Shown here one piece after another: positions 23,401-30,194 of a stretch of DNA of 64,000 bases; position 1 is the stretch's first letter, and each line of letters begins with the position of its first letter. The notes beneath the pieces are model-generated. The model ran no database searches. It was not told the origin of the DNA and was given only the letters and a program-made list of their open reading frames with translations. Source of the DNA: Gari tellinella (Eukaryota; Mollusca; Bivalvia; Cardiida; Psammobiidae). The DNA lies in assembly GCA_922989275.2 (NCBI GenBank), contig OV277861.1, positions 28,860,479 through 28,924,478 on the forward strand. The letters run 5' to 3'. A program made the position numbers and the translations under genes.

Positions 23401-24061
23401 AGCGTCGCTACACATCGGATTCTGTTGAAAGAGTTTTAGAATACCTTTCCTAACAGCGGGAAAAATAAGCGTCTCGGTGGAAAAAAATAGTTCCGGCTAC
23501 AGGTCATGTGACCAACTGACATATTAACATTGGTCATGTGACCATTAGCATAAAAAAGCAAAGTTTATCTGTCACCCCTTTATCCGTCAGGGAAATAGGC
23601 ACGTGACAGGATAAGCAATAAATTGTTTTATTATATAAACAACACTAATAATAGCATTTTTCCAGTTATTGAGACAGGTATTTGTTAAACTCATTACCCC
23701 ATAAATATGCCTTTTTACGCCACTATTTGATTCCTCCTTTGATAAAAATAGTTCCAATTTATAGCATGATGAATATTTACCCAATCAAATAGTTTCTATA
23801 TCCTAGCAGATGGTTGCTTAAAGAAGGCTGAAACTAAAGCAGAATGTGACTAAAACACATTCTGCTTTATTTTCAACCTGTTTTAAGCCAGCATTTGTCT
23901 TCAAAACTAGAAACAGGCTAGGGGGTAAAGGGTTAAAATTGTGAAATTATCTTTCAAACGTTGTGTTTGATATTAATCTTCAGATGCTGCAATAACAAAT
24001 TACACATTTTTCTATTTCAGTAAGAAAAAATAAATATGGAGACATTATAGAGGATGAATGA
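5352..24061 (+). CDS. OCIAD1: OCIA domain-containing protein 1 (asrij-like), 5'-incomplete, seven exons
   Basis: Seven exons with GT-AG junctions (5352-5427, 8763-8816, 10695-10733, 14756-14903, 16987-17162, 20526-20792, 24021-24061) total 801 nt, in frame, for 266 residues plus TGA. The first four give an OCIA domain: TAEED...RSYVVNW, then two short hydrophobic stretches (FFSSALGGGMTFALMKAG and KILAGIIGGFSLARFS) that would form a membrane hairpin, then a basic segment. A proline-rich middle follows, then the tail RKNKYGDIIEDE, which matches the VNKYGD-type C-terminus of OCIAD1. Family proteins sit on mitochondrial and endosomal membranes; OCIAD1 is tied to respiratory complex III regulation and fly asrij to JAK/STAT-dependent blood-cell maintenance. 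That biology is known of the family, not shown here. About 20-30 N-terminal residues are missing. OCIAD2 is less likely because of the KYGD tail. Confidence 0.85.
5532..6011. mobile_element. MITE with internal 'TACCCAATT' motif array
   Basis: Near-terminal inverted repeats are TTGTAGATAAGC on the left and GCCTATCTACAA on the right. The interior has about nine degenerate copies of (T)ACCCAATT(A/G), for example near 5558, 5581, 5634, 5826, 5886, 5931 and 5981. The element lies just after the first visible OCIAD1 donor. Confidence 0.6.
6211..6337. repeat. Palindromic MITE, family P4
   Basis: Near-perfect inverted repeat: AAGCGTTTGAGTTGAGTC and ATTGGTCAGATTTGAGCC on the left, mirrored on the right as GGCTCAAATCTGACCAAT and GACTCAACTCAAACGCTT. 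The second copy is at 24484-24609. Confidence 0.8.
6446..6796. repeat. TA-flanked MITE (TCCCTCCCTACAAC ends) with P2 core
   Basis: Ends read CAGAGTTCCCTCCCTACAAC and GTTGTAGAGAGGGAGCG. A P2-type palindrome (CAAACAGCTTGAATCCAGAT mirrored) sits at 6634-6699. Relatives: 25230-25476, 43604-43939, 50765-51125, and fragments at 14936-15070, 52850-52985 and 63255-63330. Confidence 0.75.
6797..7485. other. OCIAD1 intron, no gene; one diverged inverted repeat
   Basis: No coding signal. 'gcctggtcgggctaatacttgaaaaacc' (about 7086) and 'gtgcctgttcgggctagttcttgaaaagt' (about 7307) are two related short segments, apparently remains of a MITE. Confidence 0.4.
7579..7829 (+). repeat. P1 palindromic MITE
   Basis: TTAACCC...GGGTTAA ends surround a central palindrome at about 7712-7780 (TTTAAAGCAGGCTGAAAGTA ... 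mirrored) with loop GTGCCTTAAGGCAC. A half copy of the same family lies at 7486-7580. Confidence 0.85.
8024..8228. repeat. MITE, family P5 (GGGGCCCGTTTTACTAAACT ends)
   Basis: Terminal inverted repeats of about 25 bp (GGGGCCCGTTTTACTAAACT versus its complement ending CGGGCCCC) are followed inward by a second inverted pair, ACTTACGCAA / TTGCGTAAGT. A lone end of the same family occurs at about 11165-11190. Confidence 0.75.
8306..8371. repeat. P2 core palindrome (GGAGCCCTCT subtype)
   Basis: CAAACAGTGTAGACCCAGAT / AGAGGGCTCC arms are mirrored after a short loop. It belongs to a larger MITE whose right flank 'ttaagctctcataaatggac...aagtttcaagagtgaat' runs to about 8475 and recurs at 57409-57580 and 59504-59676. 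Confidence 0.75.
8546..8733 (+). repeat. P3 MITE (CAGGGCTCCAGATAAG ends) just before an exon
   Basis: Ends CAGGGCTCCAGATAAG and TTTATCTAGAGCCCTG. The centre is the palindrome 'atggtgttactactcattag' with loop TCTTCGAGACGA. The right end is 29 bp before the OCIAD1 exon at 8763, so it occupies the branch-point region of that intron. Confidence 0.8.
8763..8816 (+). CDS. OCIAD1: OCIAD1 exon: first hydrophobic segment
   Basis: Acceptor 'tgcttacag', donor AAAGCAG|gtatgt; phase 1 to phase 1, 54 nt. It encodes GFFSSALGGGMTFALMKA, a glycine-rich hydrophobic stretch equivalent to the first membrane-embedded part of the OCIA domain. Confidence 0.88.
8925..9198 (+). mobile_element. tRNA-derived SINE with 10-bp target duplication
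   Basis: Perfect direct repeats CATATACTGG flank it at 8915-8924 and 9199-9208. The head is tRNA-like: a CCAGTGG/CCGCTGG acceptor stem, a TAGTCGAGGGG A box, a GAGTTCGATCC B box and a CCA-like end. The body 'tttggatgagactttataaa ccgaggtc' resembles the conserved central domain of Meta-type SINEs (recalled, not searched). It ends A-rich. The reverse-strand open frame across it is fortuitous. Confidence 0.8.
9254..9500 (+). repeat. P1 palindromic MITE
   Basis: Full-length copy with palindrome at about 9382-9452 and a GTGCCTTAAGGCAC centre; one arm has a single mismatch (AGTAGAAT against ATTCTGCT). Confidence 0.85.
9590..9779 (-). repeat. P3 MITE
   Basis: Same family as 8546-8733, in reverse orientation. 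The palindrome 'ccctatggtgtcactactca' has centre CTCAAAGAGACG, and the element ends TTTATCTGGAGCCCTG. Confidence 0.75.
10056..10602. mobile_element. Inverted-repeat element (GACTCGCAAC ends) nested in P1
   Basis: The ends are GACTCGCAAC and GTTGCGAGTC, lying exactly where the host MITE is broken. It carries two copies of 'aagaatgcatttc' plus an A-run, and a reverse-strand tRNA-like sequence. No transposase frame was seen. Confidence 0.65.
10211..10299 (-). pseudogene. Class II tRNA-like pseudogene (Ser/Leu type)
   Basis: On the reverse strand it shows an A box (TAGCCGAGGTGG), a variable-arm hairpin (CTCC-GTAT-GGAG), a B box (GGTTCGAATCC) and complementary ends (GCTGGT / ACCAGAGC), followed by TTCTTC and a T13 run that could terminate Pol III. 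The anticodon arm does not fold into a five-pair stem, so it is probably a decayed tRNA or SINE head. Confidence 0.6.
10695..10733 (+). CDS. OCIAD1: OCIAD1 exon: loop between hydrophobic segments
   Basis: 39 nt, acceptor 'catttcag', donor CTAG|gtaaga, phase 1 on both sides. It encodes GVISSTYTGGKIL, equivalent to the ILSSHPKYG...K loop of vertebrate OCIAD1. Very short but exactly framed. Confidence 0.85.
   Translation: MLSVQHILVARY
10740..11365. other. OCIAD1 intron, nothing recognised
   Basis: Apart from a solitary P5 end at about 11165-11190, no repeat family, RNA or coding signal was recognised. Confidence 0.4.
11369..11619 (+). repeat. P1 palindromic MITE
   Basis: TTAACCCTTTCCCCCATAGA to GGTAAAGGGTTAA; palindrome at about 11499-11568 with a GCGCCTTAGGGCGC centre. 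Confidence 0.85.
11699..14724 (+). repeat. P3 MITE expanded by two nested insertions
   Basis: It begins CAGGGCTCAAGATAAG and resumes after the Helentron-like insertion with 'gaaatactccccttatctgg' and agcc. Inside are a P3 palindrome (about 11770-11835), a P2 core (11842-11911) and element A (12147-14698). Removing element A rejoins 'gattttagttttt' to 'gaaatactcccc', the normal P3 sequence. The right end is about 30 bp before the exon at 14756. Confidence 0.75.
12147..14698 (+). mobile_element. Helentron-like element A, longest copy
   Basis: Starts with the AGCTCGCCTGTACG hairpin and ends at the TTGTCTCTCTGACAA stem-loop plus CTCTTGTT. It carries about 14-15 tandem units of roughly 170 bp, diverging toward the right end. 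The insertion point inside the P3 MITE is exact, making it younger than that MITE. No protein is encoded, so movement would need an enzyme from elsewhere. Confidence 0.72.
14756..14903 (+). CDS. OCIAD1: OCIAD1 exon: second hydrophobic segment
   Basis: 148 nt, acceptor 'tttttcag', donor TCATT|gtgagt, phase 1 to phase 2. It encodes AGIIGGFSLARFSARQQL followed by a charged stretch ending KEHGELWNDYIS. The first half aligns with the GYFAGKLSY...CQEKF end of the OCIA domain. Confidence 0.88.
15085..16441 (+). mobile_element. Helentron-like element H, split by a copy of element A
   Basis: About three ~165-bp units ('gaaaaagcttgtgaacactc', 'gacccaatctt', 'cttgacaaaatctaggtcaa') run to about 15556 and resume at 16326. 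It ends AGGTGAGCGACCCAGGG...CATGGCCCTCTTGTT, the GGGCC-hairpin/CTTGTT terminus common to bivalve tandem-unit elements. Confidence 0.6.
15557..16325 (+). mobile_element. Helentron-like element A, diverged copy nested in H
   Basis: About four degenerate units with the A signatures, ending in the GTGTCTCTCTGACAACTCTC stem-loop. More diverged than the copies at 2231 and 12147. Confidence 0.65.
16640..16856 (+). repeat. P1 palindromic MITE, part of left arm deleted
   Basis: TTAACCC-type start and GGTAATGGGTTAA end. The left half of the central palindrome is missing up to 'gcagaatgcgcc', so the hairpin is asymmetric. The related stub 'ggtggctgcttaaagcaagg' follows at 16860-16910. Confidence 0.8.
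16987..17162 (+). CDS. OCIAD1: OCIAD1 exon: polar linker
   Basis: 176 nt, acceptor 'acaattcag', donor TTACAAG|gtacag, phase 2 to phase 1. It encodes a polar, disordered-looking segment starting LREQQRQGYNRYTPSNQ and ending DDRFRPQMDGILQ. No domain is recognised; this part of OCIAD proteins is poorly conserved. An upstream ATG at 16880 is in the same frame but lies in repeat sequence before the acceptor. Confidence 0.8.
17196..17222 (+). repeat. Homopolymer G tract, 27 bases
   Basis: Uninterrupted G27 on the coding strand, 34 bp after the OCIAD1 donor at 17163. The transcript would carry it, so it could form a G-quadruplex in the nascent RNA. The true length is uncertain because long homopolymers assemble poorly. 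Confidence 0.85.
17223..18000. other. OCIAD1 intron, nothing recognised
   Basis: No coding signal or recurrent repeat family. The reverse open frame at 17244-17528 has no domain. Confidence 0.4.
18003..18130. repeat. P2-core MITE, core truncated
   Basis: Core at 18031-18073 reads CAAACAGTTTGGAGCCAGAT then directly the mirrored arm, with the inner stem lost. Flanks match the 1944-2105 subfamily. Confidence 0.7.
18145..18346 (+). repeat. P1 palindromic MITE
   Basis: TTAACCCTTTCCCC start and a perfect central palindrome at about 18228-18298 with a GCGCCTTAAGGCGC centre. Confidence 0.85.
18358..18644 (+). pseudogene. LINE ORF2 C-terminal fragment, frameshifted and split
   Basis: From 18422 one frame reads IYRLRTGHCRLLSDMYCQRI and then SDECPCGTGIQTPEHVLQDC, the RNase-H-distal 'LRTGHCRL...C.CG...TPEHVLQDCP' segment seen in many invertebrate non-LTR retrotransposons. 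A frameshift near 18565 moves to IRNKTWPQGGNFQDQLWGSI. The frame resumes after the insertion as EYVSLRNKTWYLT and a stop at about 19803. Dead copy. Confidence 0.7.
18645..19763. mobile_element. 1.1-kb inverted-repeat element (AGTGCCCCAGATAAG ends) inside LINE fragment
   Basis: Ends AGTGCCCCAGATAAG and CTTATCTGGGGCACT are exact complements and interrupt the LINE reading frame. GTAT may be duplicated on both sides. The first 130 bp repeat 'tgcgtat..aatacgc' motifs (four or five). No transposase was seen. The ends resemble P3 ends (CTCCAGATAAG), suggesting a relationship. Confidence 0.7.
19904..20126 (-). repeat. P1 palindromic MITE (reverse)
   Basis: Reads GGTTAACCCAATAGCC to GGGGTAATGGGTTAA. 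The palindrome arms are diverged (GAATGCGTCTTCAGGGACGT), so this is an older copy. Confidence 0.8.
20246..20493 (-). repeat. P1 palindromic MITE (reverse), ends next to an exon
   Basis: Palindrome at about 20293-20365. The element ends AAAGGGTTAA 32 bp before the OCIAD1 exon at 20526 and so covers the intron's 3' end region. Confidence 0.8.
20526..20792 (+). CDS. OCIAD1: OCIAD1 exon: proline-rich region
   Basis: 267 nt, acceptor 'cttgtag', donor AAACCAG|gtatag, phase 1 to phase 1, 89 residues. It opens KSVPDEDDKSGKKPKGSYAM and then becomes proline-rich with PPYSPPPPDPPRYSSPES and basic KAPPPKKDSQPRTK. PPPY/PPYS-like stretches could bind SH3 or WW domains (inference). The other open frames across this exon are shadows of its proline bias. 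Confidence 0.88.
20868..21072 (-). repeat. P1 palindromic MITE, truncated arm
   Basis: Starts AACCCATAGCCTGTTTCTAG 76 bp after an OCIAD1 donor. The central palindrome is reduced to one arm (GGGTGCATTCTGCTTTACTT); ends GGTAATGGGTT. Confidence 0.75.
21135..21960 (+). mobile_element. Helentron-like element G, ~130-bp units
   Basis: Opens 'atgtcgggcatattgttttt ggtctgtctgtctgtcc'. About five degenerate units share 'gtccgacaaaggtcaaggtca', 'aagaagctcttgagctc' and 'gatagagacttt..tttgg'. The right end is unclear, so the assignment is by general structure only. Confidence 0.5.
21961..22945. other. OCIAD1 intron, no gene
   Basis: A small hairpin at about 22101-22130 (ATATGTTGC / GCAACATAT) and a short duplication of 'aaatacgacacttg' (22548, 22566) are the only structures noticed. 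Confidence 0.4.
22950..23112. repeat. Foldback MITE centred at about 23035
   Basis: Arms GAATATTTGGTGACTTGCTT and its complement AAGCTAGTCACCAAATATTC converge on ATATCAGGTGAGC / GCTCACCTGATAT around a four-base loop. The overlapping plus and minus open frames are mirror images of the same hairpin. Confidence 0.8.
23695..23936 (+). repeat. P1 palindromic MITE
   Basis: TTAAACTCATTACCCC start, GGTAAAGGGTTAA end, palindrome about 23817-23887 with a diverged centre. It sits 85 bp before the last OCIAD1 exon. Confidence 0.8.
24021..24061 (+). CDS. OCIAD1: OCIAD1 last coding exon
   Basis: Acceptor 'tctatttcag'; 41 nt to TGA at 24059-24061. Joined to the preceding exon it reads KPVRKNKYGDIIEDE-stop. 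The basic-NKYGD-acidic tail is the strongest single marker of OCIAD1. The following 118 bp to 24179 look unique and are probably 3' UTR. Confidence 0.9.
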
Positions 24062-24179
24062 GAAATTAGTGAGCTCAATACAAGTGTTTTAAACCAGACA
24101 ATACGGACACGTTGACCAGTATTCAAGTGCTAAGGATGCTAGGCAGGAGATACTGCCTTTGATATGATCAGGGCTAAAT

Positions 24180-24391
24180 CAGGGCTCCAGATAAGAGGGA
24201 GTAAACTGCATAAATCTGGATTCATGCTGTTTGTCAACATCTTTTCACTTATTTTAGCATCAAATCCTATCGTGTTACTACTCATTAGAACCGTCTCTTT
24301 GGGGCGATTCTAATGAGTAGTGACATCACAGGATTTAAAGCAGAAATAAAGATTTAAGTTTATGAAATACATGTACCCCCCTTATCTGTAG
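24180..24391 (+). repeat. P3 MITE in the presumed OCIAD1 3' UTR
   Basis: CAGGGCTCCAGATAAGAGGG to CCCCTTATCTGTAGC, with a palindrome at about 24265-24335. It carries AATAAA at 24345-24350, 284 bp past the OCIAD1 stop, so it could supply a polyadenylation signal. Confidence 0.78.
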
Positions 24392-24483
24392 CTTGTATCT
24401 ATTCTTCAAATTAATCCTTTTACATATCAAGAATGCACAGCAAGAGATAAGCCATATCTTGCTTCTTGGTCTGGGTGCAAGGT

Positions 24484-24609
24484 TATAAGGATTTTTAGTG
24501 GAGTTCAAGATCGTTCTCAAGCATTTGATTGGTCAGATTTGAGCAAAAGCTCAAATCTGACCAATCAAATGCCTGAGAGCGATCTTACACTCAACTCAAA
24601 CCCTTTATA
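24484..24609. repeat. Palindromic MITE, family P4
   Basis: Same family as 6211-6337: TGATTGGTCAGATTTGAGC mirrored around a short loop. Confidence 0.8.
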
Positions 24610-24667
24610 CTTTTTGGGGCCTGATGTAATCTGCATGTGTTTGGTACTGATTAGCAGATGCACCAGA

Positions 24668-24851
24668 GTTAACCCCTTCACTGCCATGATGGCATCTTTA
24701 TACAAAAAGTGTCCGCTTTTATTTCTTAAAGGTAAATTGACTAAAGTAATTGTGTAATGAGTTCCAAACAGTTTTTGTCCTGATCAGACTGCAGGATCCA
24801 AACTGATTGCAAATAACCATTGTACGCAGGATAAGGCAGTGAAGGGGTTAA
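24668..24851. repeat. TTAA-ended MITE with P2-like core
   Basis: Ends GTTAACCCCTTCACTGCC and GGCAGTGAAGGGGTTAA. A degenerate P2 core at 24760-24815 (CAAACAGTTTTTGTCCTGAT). Confidence 0.75.
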
Positions 24852-24955
24852 TATCATTAAGAAAAATATGAATGAAATGAAATCTGTAAAAACCTTAATA
24901 CTGTAATTTATTTCTATTATTACACAGTAATCGGTCCAGTGGGTGATAGCTGAAG

Positions 24956-25024
24956 ATCAAACAGTATAGACCCTGATCAGATTGCTGCTGTGGGAGCAGT
25001 CTGATCAGGGTCTACACTGTTTGC
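24956..25024. repeat. P2 core palindrome
   Basis: AAACAGTATAGACCCTGATC / AGATTGCTGC arms mirrored through GCAGTCTGATCAGGGTCTAC; no clear outer MITE ends. Confidence 0.75.
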
Positions 25025-25229
25025 TCAGGCCCGTCTGTCCAAGTAGCTAGTATCATTAAGGTAATCAAGTTTGTATTGATTTACTGCCATGCTGTTAATT
25101 CTGGAAGACATAATGAAATGTATAAGTTGGTATAGATCGATTTTATTTACCTGACAGGGCGGAGTTTTGATATGGACCTTTGCATTTCAACTTTGGGGCC
25201 GGCAGCACGCTTTTTTATTATTTGAATTT

Positions 25230-25476
25230 ACCGTTGTCGTCTGCCGGTTTTTTCTCAACATTACATATTAATGGACATTTTGACAGAAGGAAGATAATGA
25301 AGAATGACAAACAGCTTGAATCCAGATCAGACGCCGCATTACGGGGCATCTGATCTGGATTCAAGCTGATAATAAATGTTAACCAAGTCTTAATTTCTCT
25401 TTCTATAACATTCCCTACGAACAACACACGCACTCTTTGTCTTCCATTGGGTGTTGTTGTAGAGAGGGAGCACTGT
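25230..25476. repeat. TCCCTCTCTACAAC MITE, left end missing, with P2 core
   Basis: P2 core at 25308-25370 (CAAACAGCTTGAATCCAGAT). Right end GTTGTAGAGAGGGAGCACTG. Same family as 6446-6796. Confidence 0.7.
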
Positions 25477-25638
25477 ATATACCAATTGCATGTGGATATT
25501 GGTGCACGCATAAATTGTGTTTCTTCAAGTTGAAAGTATCGGACAATTACGATATAGTACGGAACTATACCTATCAACCCTAAAACCAAAAGTAAATTAG
25601 TTCATCTTTGCCAAAGGTTAGCTCCACCCTGCGAGTTG

Positions 25639-25683
25639 AATAAAATCGGCCTATATCTAGTGTATGTGTTGATGAGGAATAAA
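25639..25683 (+). promoter_or_regulatory. Two candidate poly(A) signals, possible OCIAD1 3' end
   Basis: AATAAA at 25639-25644 and 25678-25683, the second followed by a T-rich stretch. The surrounding 25560-25700 is unique rather than repeat sequence, as expected of a 3' UTR end. This would make the UTR about 1.6 kb. The AATAAA at 24345 is the alternative. Confidence 0.4.
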
Positions 25684-25812
25684 GATTTGTTAATTAGTTG
25701 CTGTTCTTTATTTAGCTTCCATCAGTCAAGTTTTCACTTTAACTCTTTTACTAATCGCAAGATCCAAGAGACATCTTTCTGCTGATTCTAACCCCATAAA
25801 TAGTATTACATG

Positions 25813-26364
25813 TACACTCAGTGCAAAAAGAAACGCACATCGAGCTCATGTGGAGTTGAAGAAAATTAGAATACTTATACCATATCTCAAGATTTATTTA
25901 ATTCTGCAACAAGTTCAGAAACAAAAAACTCAAAACCAGTGTGCTGCTTTTTAACCTTTTCACTCTTAATGACGCCAAAAAGCGCATTTGCAAACAGTTT
26001 GAATCCTGATCAGACGCCGCGTAACGCTGCGTCTGATCAGGATCCAAACTGTTTGTCACTTGTATCGATATATTTTAATTCATACTACATTGGATCTTAC
26101 TTTGAAACGATCTTACAAACAACAAATTTGAAGCAGACGACAATGAAACGATGAAGGGGTAAAAATCTCACGATTAATTTGGGAGCGAAAAAGAACTACA
26201 GCTTGTTTTAAACATCGCATCGATTTGTGCAGGTTGTGTTTTTCAATATTGATACCCCCAGACAGAACTACTGACCTTAATGAAAAGATTAATTCACAAA
26301 AACGTTCATTCTAAATACAAATAGTGTAATGAAATATGTGCGTTTCTTTTTGCACTGAGTGTAT
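25813..26364. mobile_element. MITE with TACACTCAGTGCAAAAAG ends, carrying a nested P2-core MITE
   Basis: Exact terminal inverted repeats of 28 bp (TACACTCAGTGCAAAAAG... and ...CTTTTTGCACTGAGTGTA). Inside, 25952-26165 is another MITE (TTAACCTTTTCACTC...GAAGGGGTAAAA) with a P2 core at 25988-26055. It separates P1-related DNA on either side. Confidence 0.8.
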
Positions 26365-26540
26365 ACACCTTTAATTTATTTCCTCCACTAAAGAAAGTAG
26401 TCCTGCTTTAGTGCTTTATACAGTCATGAATATATACCATATACACATTTTCTTTATCCTTGGACACATTCTGCTTTACTTTGATCTGCTGCAAGTGATC
26501 ACCTGTATTCAAAACTAGAAATAGGCTATGGGGTAATTTA
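26365..26540 (+). repeat. P1 MITE fragment
   Basis: Lacks the left end and left palindrome arm: 'acacctttaatttatttcct' to 'aaactagaaataggctatgg'. Confidence 0.7.
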
Positions 26541-27160
26541 CCAGTTAGTTACGACTTTTAAGGTACATGCATGAAAAAAGTGACTACCGGTACACCGGCT
26601 TCCCTAGTCCCCACACACGTGAGATTATCATCTGCTAAGTATATATACTTTTATAATATGAACGACAAACAGTTTGGATCTTTTTAAGACAGAAAAATGG
26701 TCTTGGAACTGAGTTTTCTTTGTGCATTTCCCCTTAAACTATAAATGGTTATACCAGTTCTCAATTAAGTCTATTTATTGCAAAAGGTCCATCCTCTTTT
26801 ATGCAGCTCCTACAGGAGTCCCCTTATCTTGGTCTAAACTGTTTGTAAAGGATGAAAATACGTGTCACAAGGGCCCAGTTTAACCAATTACTCCATAGCC
26901 TATTTCTAGTATTCAAGAAAGGAGACCACTTAAAGCAGGCTGAAAGTAAAGCAGAATGTGCCTTACTTTCAGCCTGCTTTAAGCTACCATCTGCTACAAT
27001 ATAGAAAATAGTTCCTTACTCCATGACTGTAATGAGAGCACCGCAAGTGGTACATTATATGCCCACTGGCAAAGAAATATATAGTTTTATCAAAATATAT
27101 TCTAACTTGTAGACACTCAGAGCTCTGAGAGCATAAACAATACTATAATAAAGCCTTTTT

Positions 27161-28206
27161 AGCTCACCTGGCACGAAGTGCCAAGGTGAGCTTTTAGGAT
27201 CGCTGGATGTCCGTCGTCTGTCTGTCTGTTCACAATTGGTTCGTTAACACTCTAGCGGCTACAAATTTCATTGGATCTTCATGAAACTTGATGACAATGT
27301 TTGTATTGATGAAATCTAGGTCAAGTTCGAATGTGGGTCATGTCGGGTCAAAACTAGGTCACTAGGTCAAATCATAGAAAAATCTTAACACTCTAGAGGC
27401 TACAAATCTTTTTGGATCTTAATGAAACTAAGTCAAAATGTTTGCCTCATTGATATCTAGGTCAAGTTCGAATATAGGTCATACTCGGTCAAAAACTAGG
27501 TCAAATCATAGAAAAACCTTGTTAACACTCTAGAGGCTACAAATCTCATTGGAATTTAATGCATACATCATAGTCAAAATGTTTGCCTAATTGATATCTA
27601 GGTCAAGTTCGAATATGGGTCATGTCTGGTCAAAAACTAGGTCAAATCATAGGAAAACCTTGTTTACACTCTATAGGCTACAAATCTCACCTTACCTTCA
27701 TGAAACTTTGTCAAAATGTTTGCCTCATTCATATCTAGGTCATGTTTGAATATGGGCCATGTCCGGTCAAAAACTAGGTCACTAGGTCAAATCATAGAAA
27801 AACCTTGTTAACACTCTAGAGGCTTCAAATCTCATTGGATTTTAATGAAATTCGGTCAGAATGTTTGCCTAATTGATATCTAGATCAAGTTCGAATATGG
27901 GTCATGTCGGATCAAAATTTAGGTCACTAGATCAAATCAAAGAAAAAAATTGTTAATCCTCTAGAGGCTACAAATCTCATTAGATCTGAATGAAAAATTG
28001 CCAGAATGTTTGCCTACATCAAATCTAGGTCAAAATCAAATGTGGATTGTGTCTGGTCAGAAACTAGGTCAAATCATAGAAAAATCTTGTTAACACTCGA
28101 TCTAAAGGTTGATTGTGGGTCATGTCCAGTCGTAATCTAGGTCACTATAGGTCATGTTTTACATGGAGTACTAGGTGAGCGATTTAGGGCCATATGGTGG
28201 CCCTTG
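27161..28206 (+). mobile_element. Helentron-like element B, ~150-bp units
   Basis: Starts with hairpin AGCTCACCTGGCACGAAGTGCCAAGGTGAGCT (positions 27161-27192). About seven units share 'cttgttaacactctagaggc', 'tacaaatctcattggat', 'gtcaaaatgtttgcc' and 'atctaggtcaagttcgaa'. Ends AGGTGAGCGATTTAGGGCC-ATATGG-TGGCCCTTGT. A shorter unrelated head (atgagagcaccgcaagtgg) lies at 27034-27160. Confidence 0.7.
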
Positions 28207-29086
28207 TCTAGCATATCTGAGTACACCAAGGGCAGATAACCCGACACAATGATCCAATTTCAATAATAATAATCAACCCTTTCATGAACTTTTACTTCTA
28301 TAATTATACTGTGGGCAAACCTAATCAAAACCCATTCAAAACTGTAATTGCTAAGTGTGTTAACACTGTCAAATAAGCCTTTTTATAGCATATTTGAGTA
28401 CACCCAGGGCAGATAACTATGTAATGAAATATCAAATAAATCTCAAACTTAACTCAGCTTCAGATCTTGATGCATAGAACCTTTCTGTGAAGTTTCATTA
28501 ATATCCTTCAAATAGTTTTCCCAAGAAAACTCCGGACAAGCTTTTTATAGCAAATTTGAGTACATCAAGCGCAGATAGCTCTGTAATGAAAATTTGAATG
28601 AACCTCAAACTTGACTCAGCTTTAGATCTTGATGCATATAACATTGGTGTGAAGTTTCATTAATATACCTCGAATGGTTTACCCAGAAAACTCTGGACAA
28701 GCTTTTTATAGCATATTTGAGTACATCAAGGGCAGATAACTCTGTAACGAAAATTTGAATGAACCTCAAACTCAACTCAGCTTTAGATCTTGATGCATAT
28801 AACATTTGTGTGAAGTTTCATTAATATCCCTGTAATAGTTTTCCCAGAAAACTCCAGACAAGCTTTTTATAGCATATTTGAGTATATCAAGGGCAGATAA
28901 CTCTGTAACGATATTTCAAATGAACCTCAAACTCGACTCAGCTTTAGCTCTTGATGCATATAACATTTGTGTGAAGTTTCATTAATATCCCTGTAATAGT
29001 TTCCAGAAAAAACTCCGGACAAACAAAATGTTGACGGACGGAAGGACAGGGCCACGCCAATATACGACCACCTCTAGACGTGGGTG
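28207..29086 (+). mobile_element. Tandem-unit element C, ~160-bp units
   Basis: About five units ('agcatatttgagtacatcaa', 'gggcagataactctgtaa', 'cttgatgcatataac', 'gtgaagtttcattaatatcc'). Right end 'gttgacggacggaaggacag ggcc...gggtgtataaa'. The reverse open frame at 28605-28805 is repeat sequence. Confidence 0.65.
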
Positions 29087-29150
29087 TATAAAAAGTGGAA
29101 TATTTTCTTCAGTGCAGGAATAAATTAAAGGCGTATTTATGAGGTAATGG

Positions 29151-29400
29151 GTTAACCAAATACTCCATAGCCTGTTTATACTGTAAGACTGGTCACTACT
29201 TAATTAAAGCAGGTTGACATTAAAGCAGAATGCACCTTAAGGTGCATTCTGCTTTTCTTCCAGCCTGCTTTAAGCTGCCATCTACAATGATTTAGAAACT
29301 ATTTCGTATGGTACATATTCATGACTATATAAATAGGAATTATTTTCTTGAGTGGATGATTAAAGGCGTAAAAAAGGTATATTTATGGGGTAAAGGTTTA
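29151..29400 (-). repeat. P1 palindromic MITE adjoining the previous copy
   Basis: Begins in the TTAA shared with the preceding copy (GGGTTAACCAAATACTCC). Palindrome at about 29206-29274 with a GCACCTTAAGGTGC centre, a third self-complementary variant of the loop. Confidence 0.8.
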
Positions 29401-29653
29401 AAGTGTACTGATTCCACTGACTTGCCAACAGGACATTAAATAACAACATTGGAATAACTTCTTCAAGCTTTACATGTATATCGAACACAACAAAACAAGT
29501 GTACATAAAACCTGTTAACATAATAAAATCATACTTGAAATACATGACATGTAGTAATAAAATGTACATGTAAATCTACAAGCATATATTTCCCTTGTAT
29601 TTACTTTAAATTTTACAACACCATGGACCTGTTTAAAATATACTAATTAAATT

Positions 29654-30021
29654 TGCAAACAGTGTAGACCCAGATGAAAAAGGCTCCTACAGGAGCCCCC
29701 TGATCAGGGTCTATACATTTTGATAATTTATACCATTATTTATTAAACTAACCAGAAATTCCAAGAAGACTGGTGCATGTTTTGGTACCTAAAAAGATCC
29801 ACAAGGGAACCTAATAACCCACAAGAGTTACTAAGTGTTGAAAGACTTAATCTTTGACCATTGAAACTTCAAATGGACATTTCTAGCTGCCAAATACGTC
29901 TTGTCCATTGTTTGATTATTTAGGGTTGTTTTTACAATGTCTCAAAATTACAACAATGCAGACCCTGATCAGAGGGGCACCTAAATAGAAGCCCTCTGAC
30001 CTGGGTCTTTTCTTTTTTGTA
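29654..30021. repeat. Two P2 cores in diverged MITEs
   Basis: Cores at 29654-29715 (CAAACAGTGTAGACCCAGAT) and 29952-30021 (CAATGCAGACCCTGATCAGA). The stretch 29830-29940 has the flank 'gaaacttcaaatggacattt ct' of the 59428 MITE type. Confidence 0.65.
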
Positions 30022-30194
30022 GGACAAGTCAACTTTTCACAAGTACAGGAACAAGGAATTAAACTAACATCATGTTTTTTAACCCAATCGATACCTCTTT
30101 AATTGATTAAAGTTTTGACTGTATTTGAGGAAGTGGACTAAGTAATGCCATAAACATTTGTTTTTGTCAAAATTGTGTTAATTATTAGGTGTTA

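Larger units (their letters stand above)
26880..29156 (-). repeat. P1 MITE split by a 2-kb cluster of tandem-unit elements
   Basis: 26880-27033 contains the end and palindrome up to 'ccatgactgta'; 29087-29156 resumes 'aagtggaatattttcttcag' and ends GGTAATGGGTTAA. The next P1 copy starts in the same TTAA. Confidence 0.75.
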
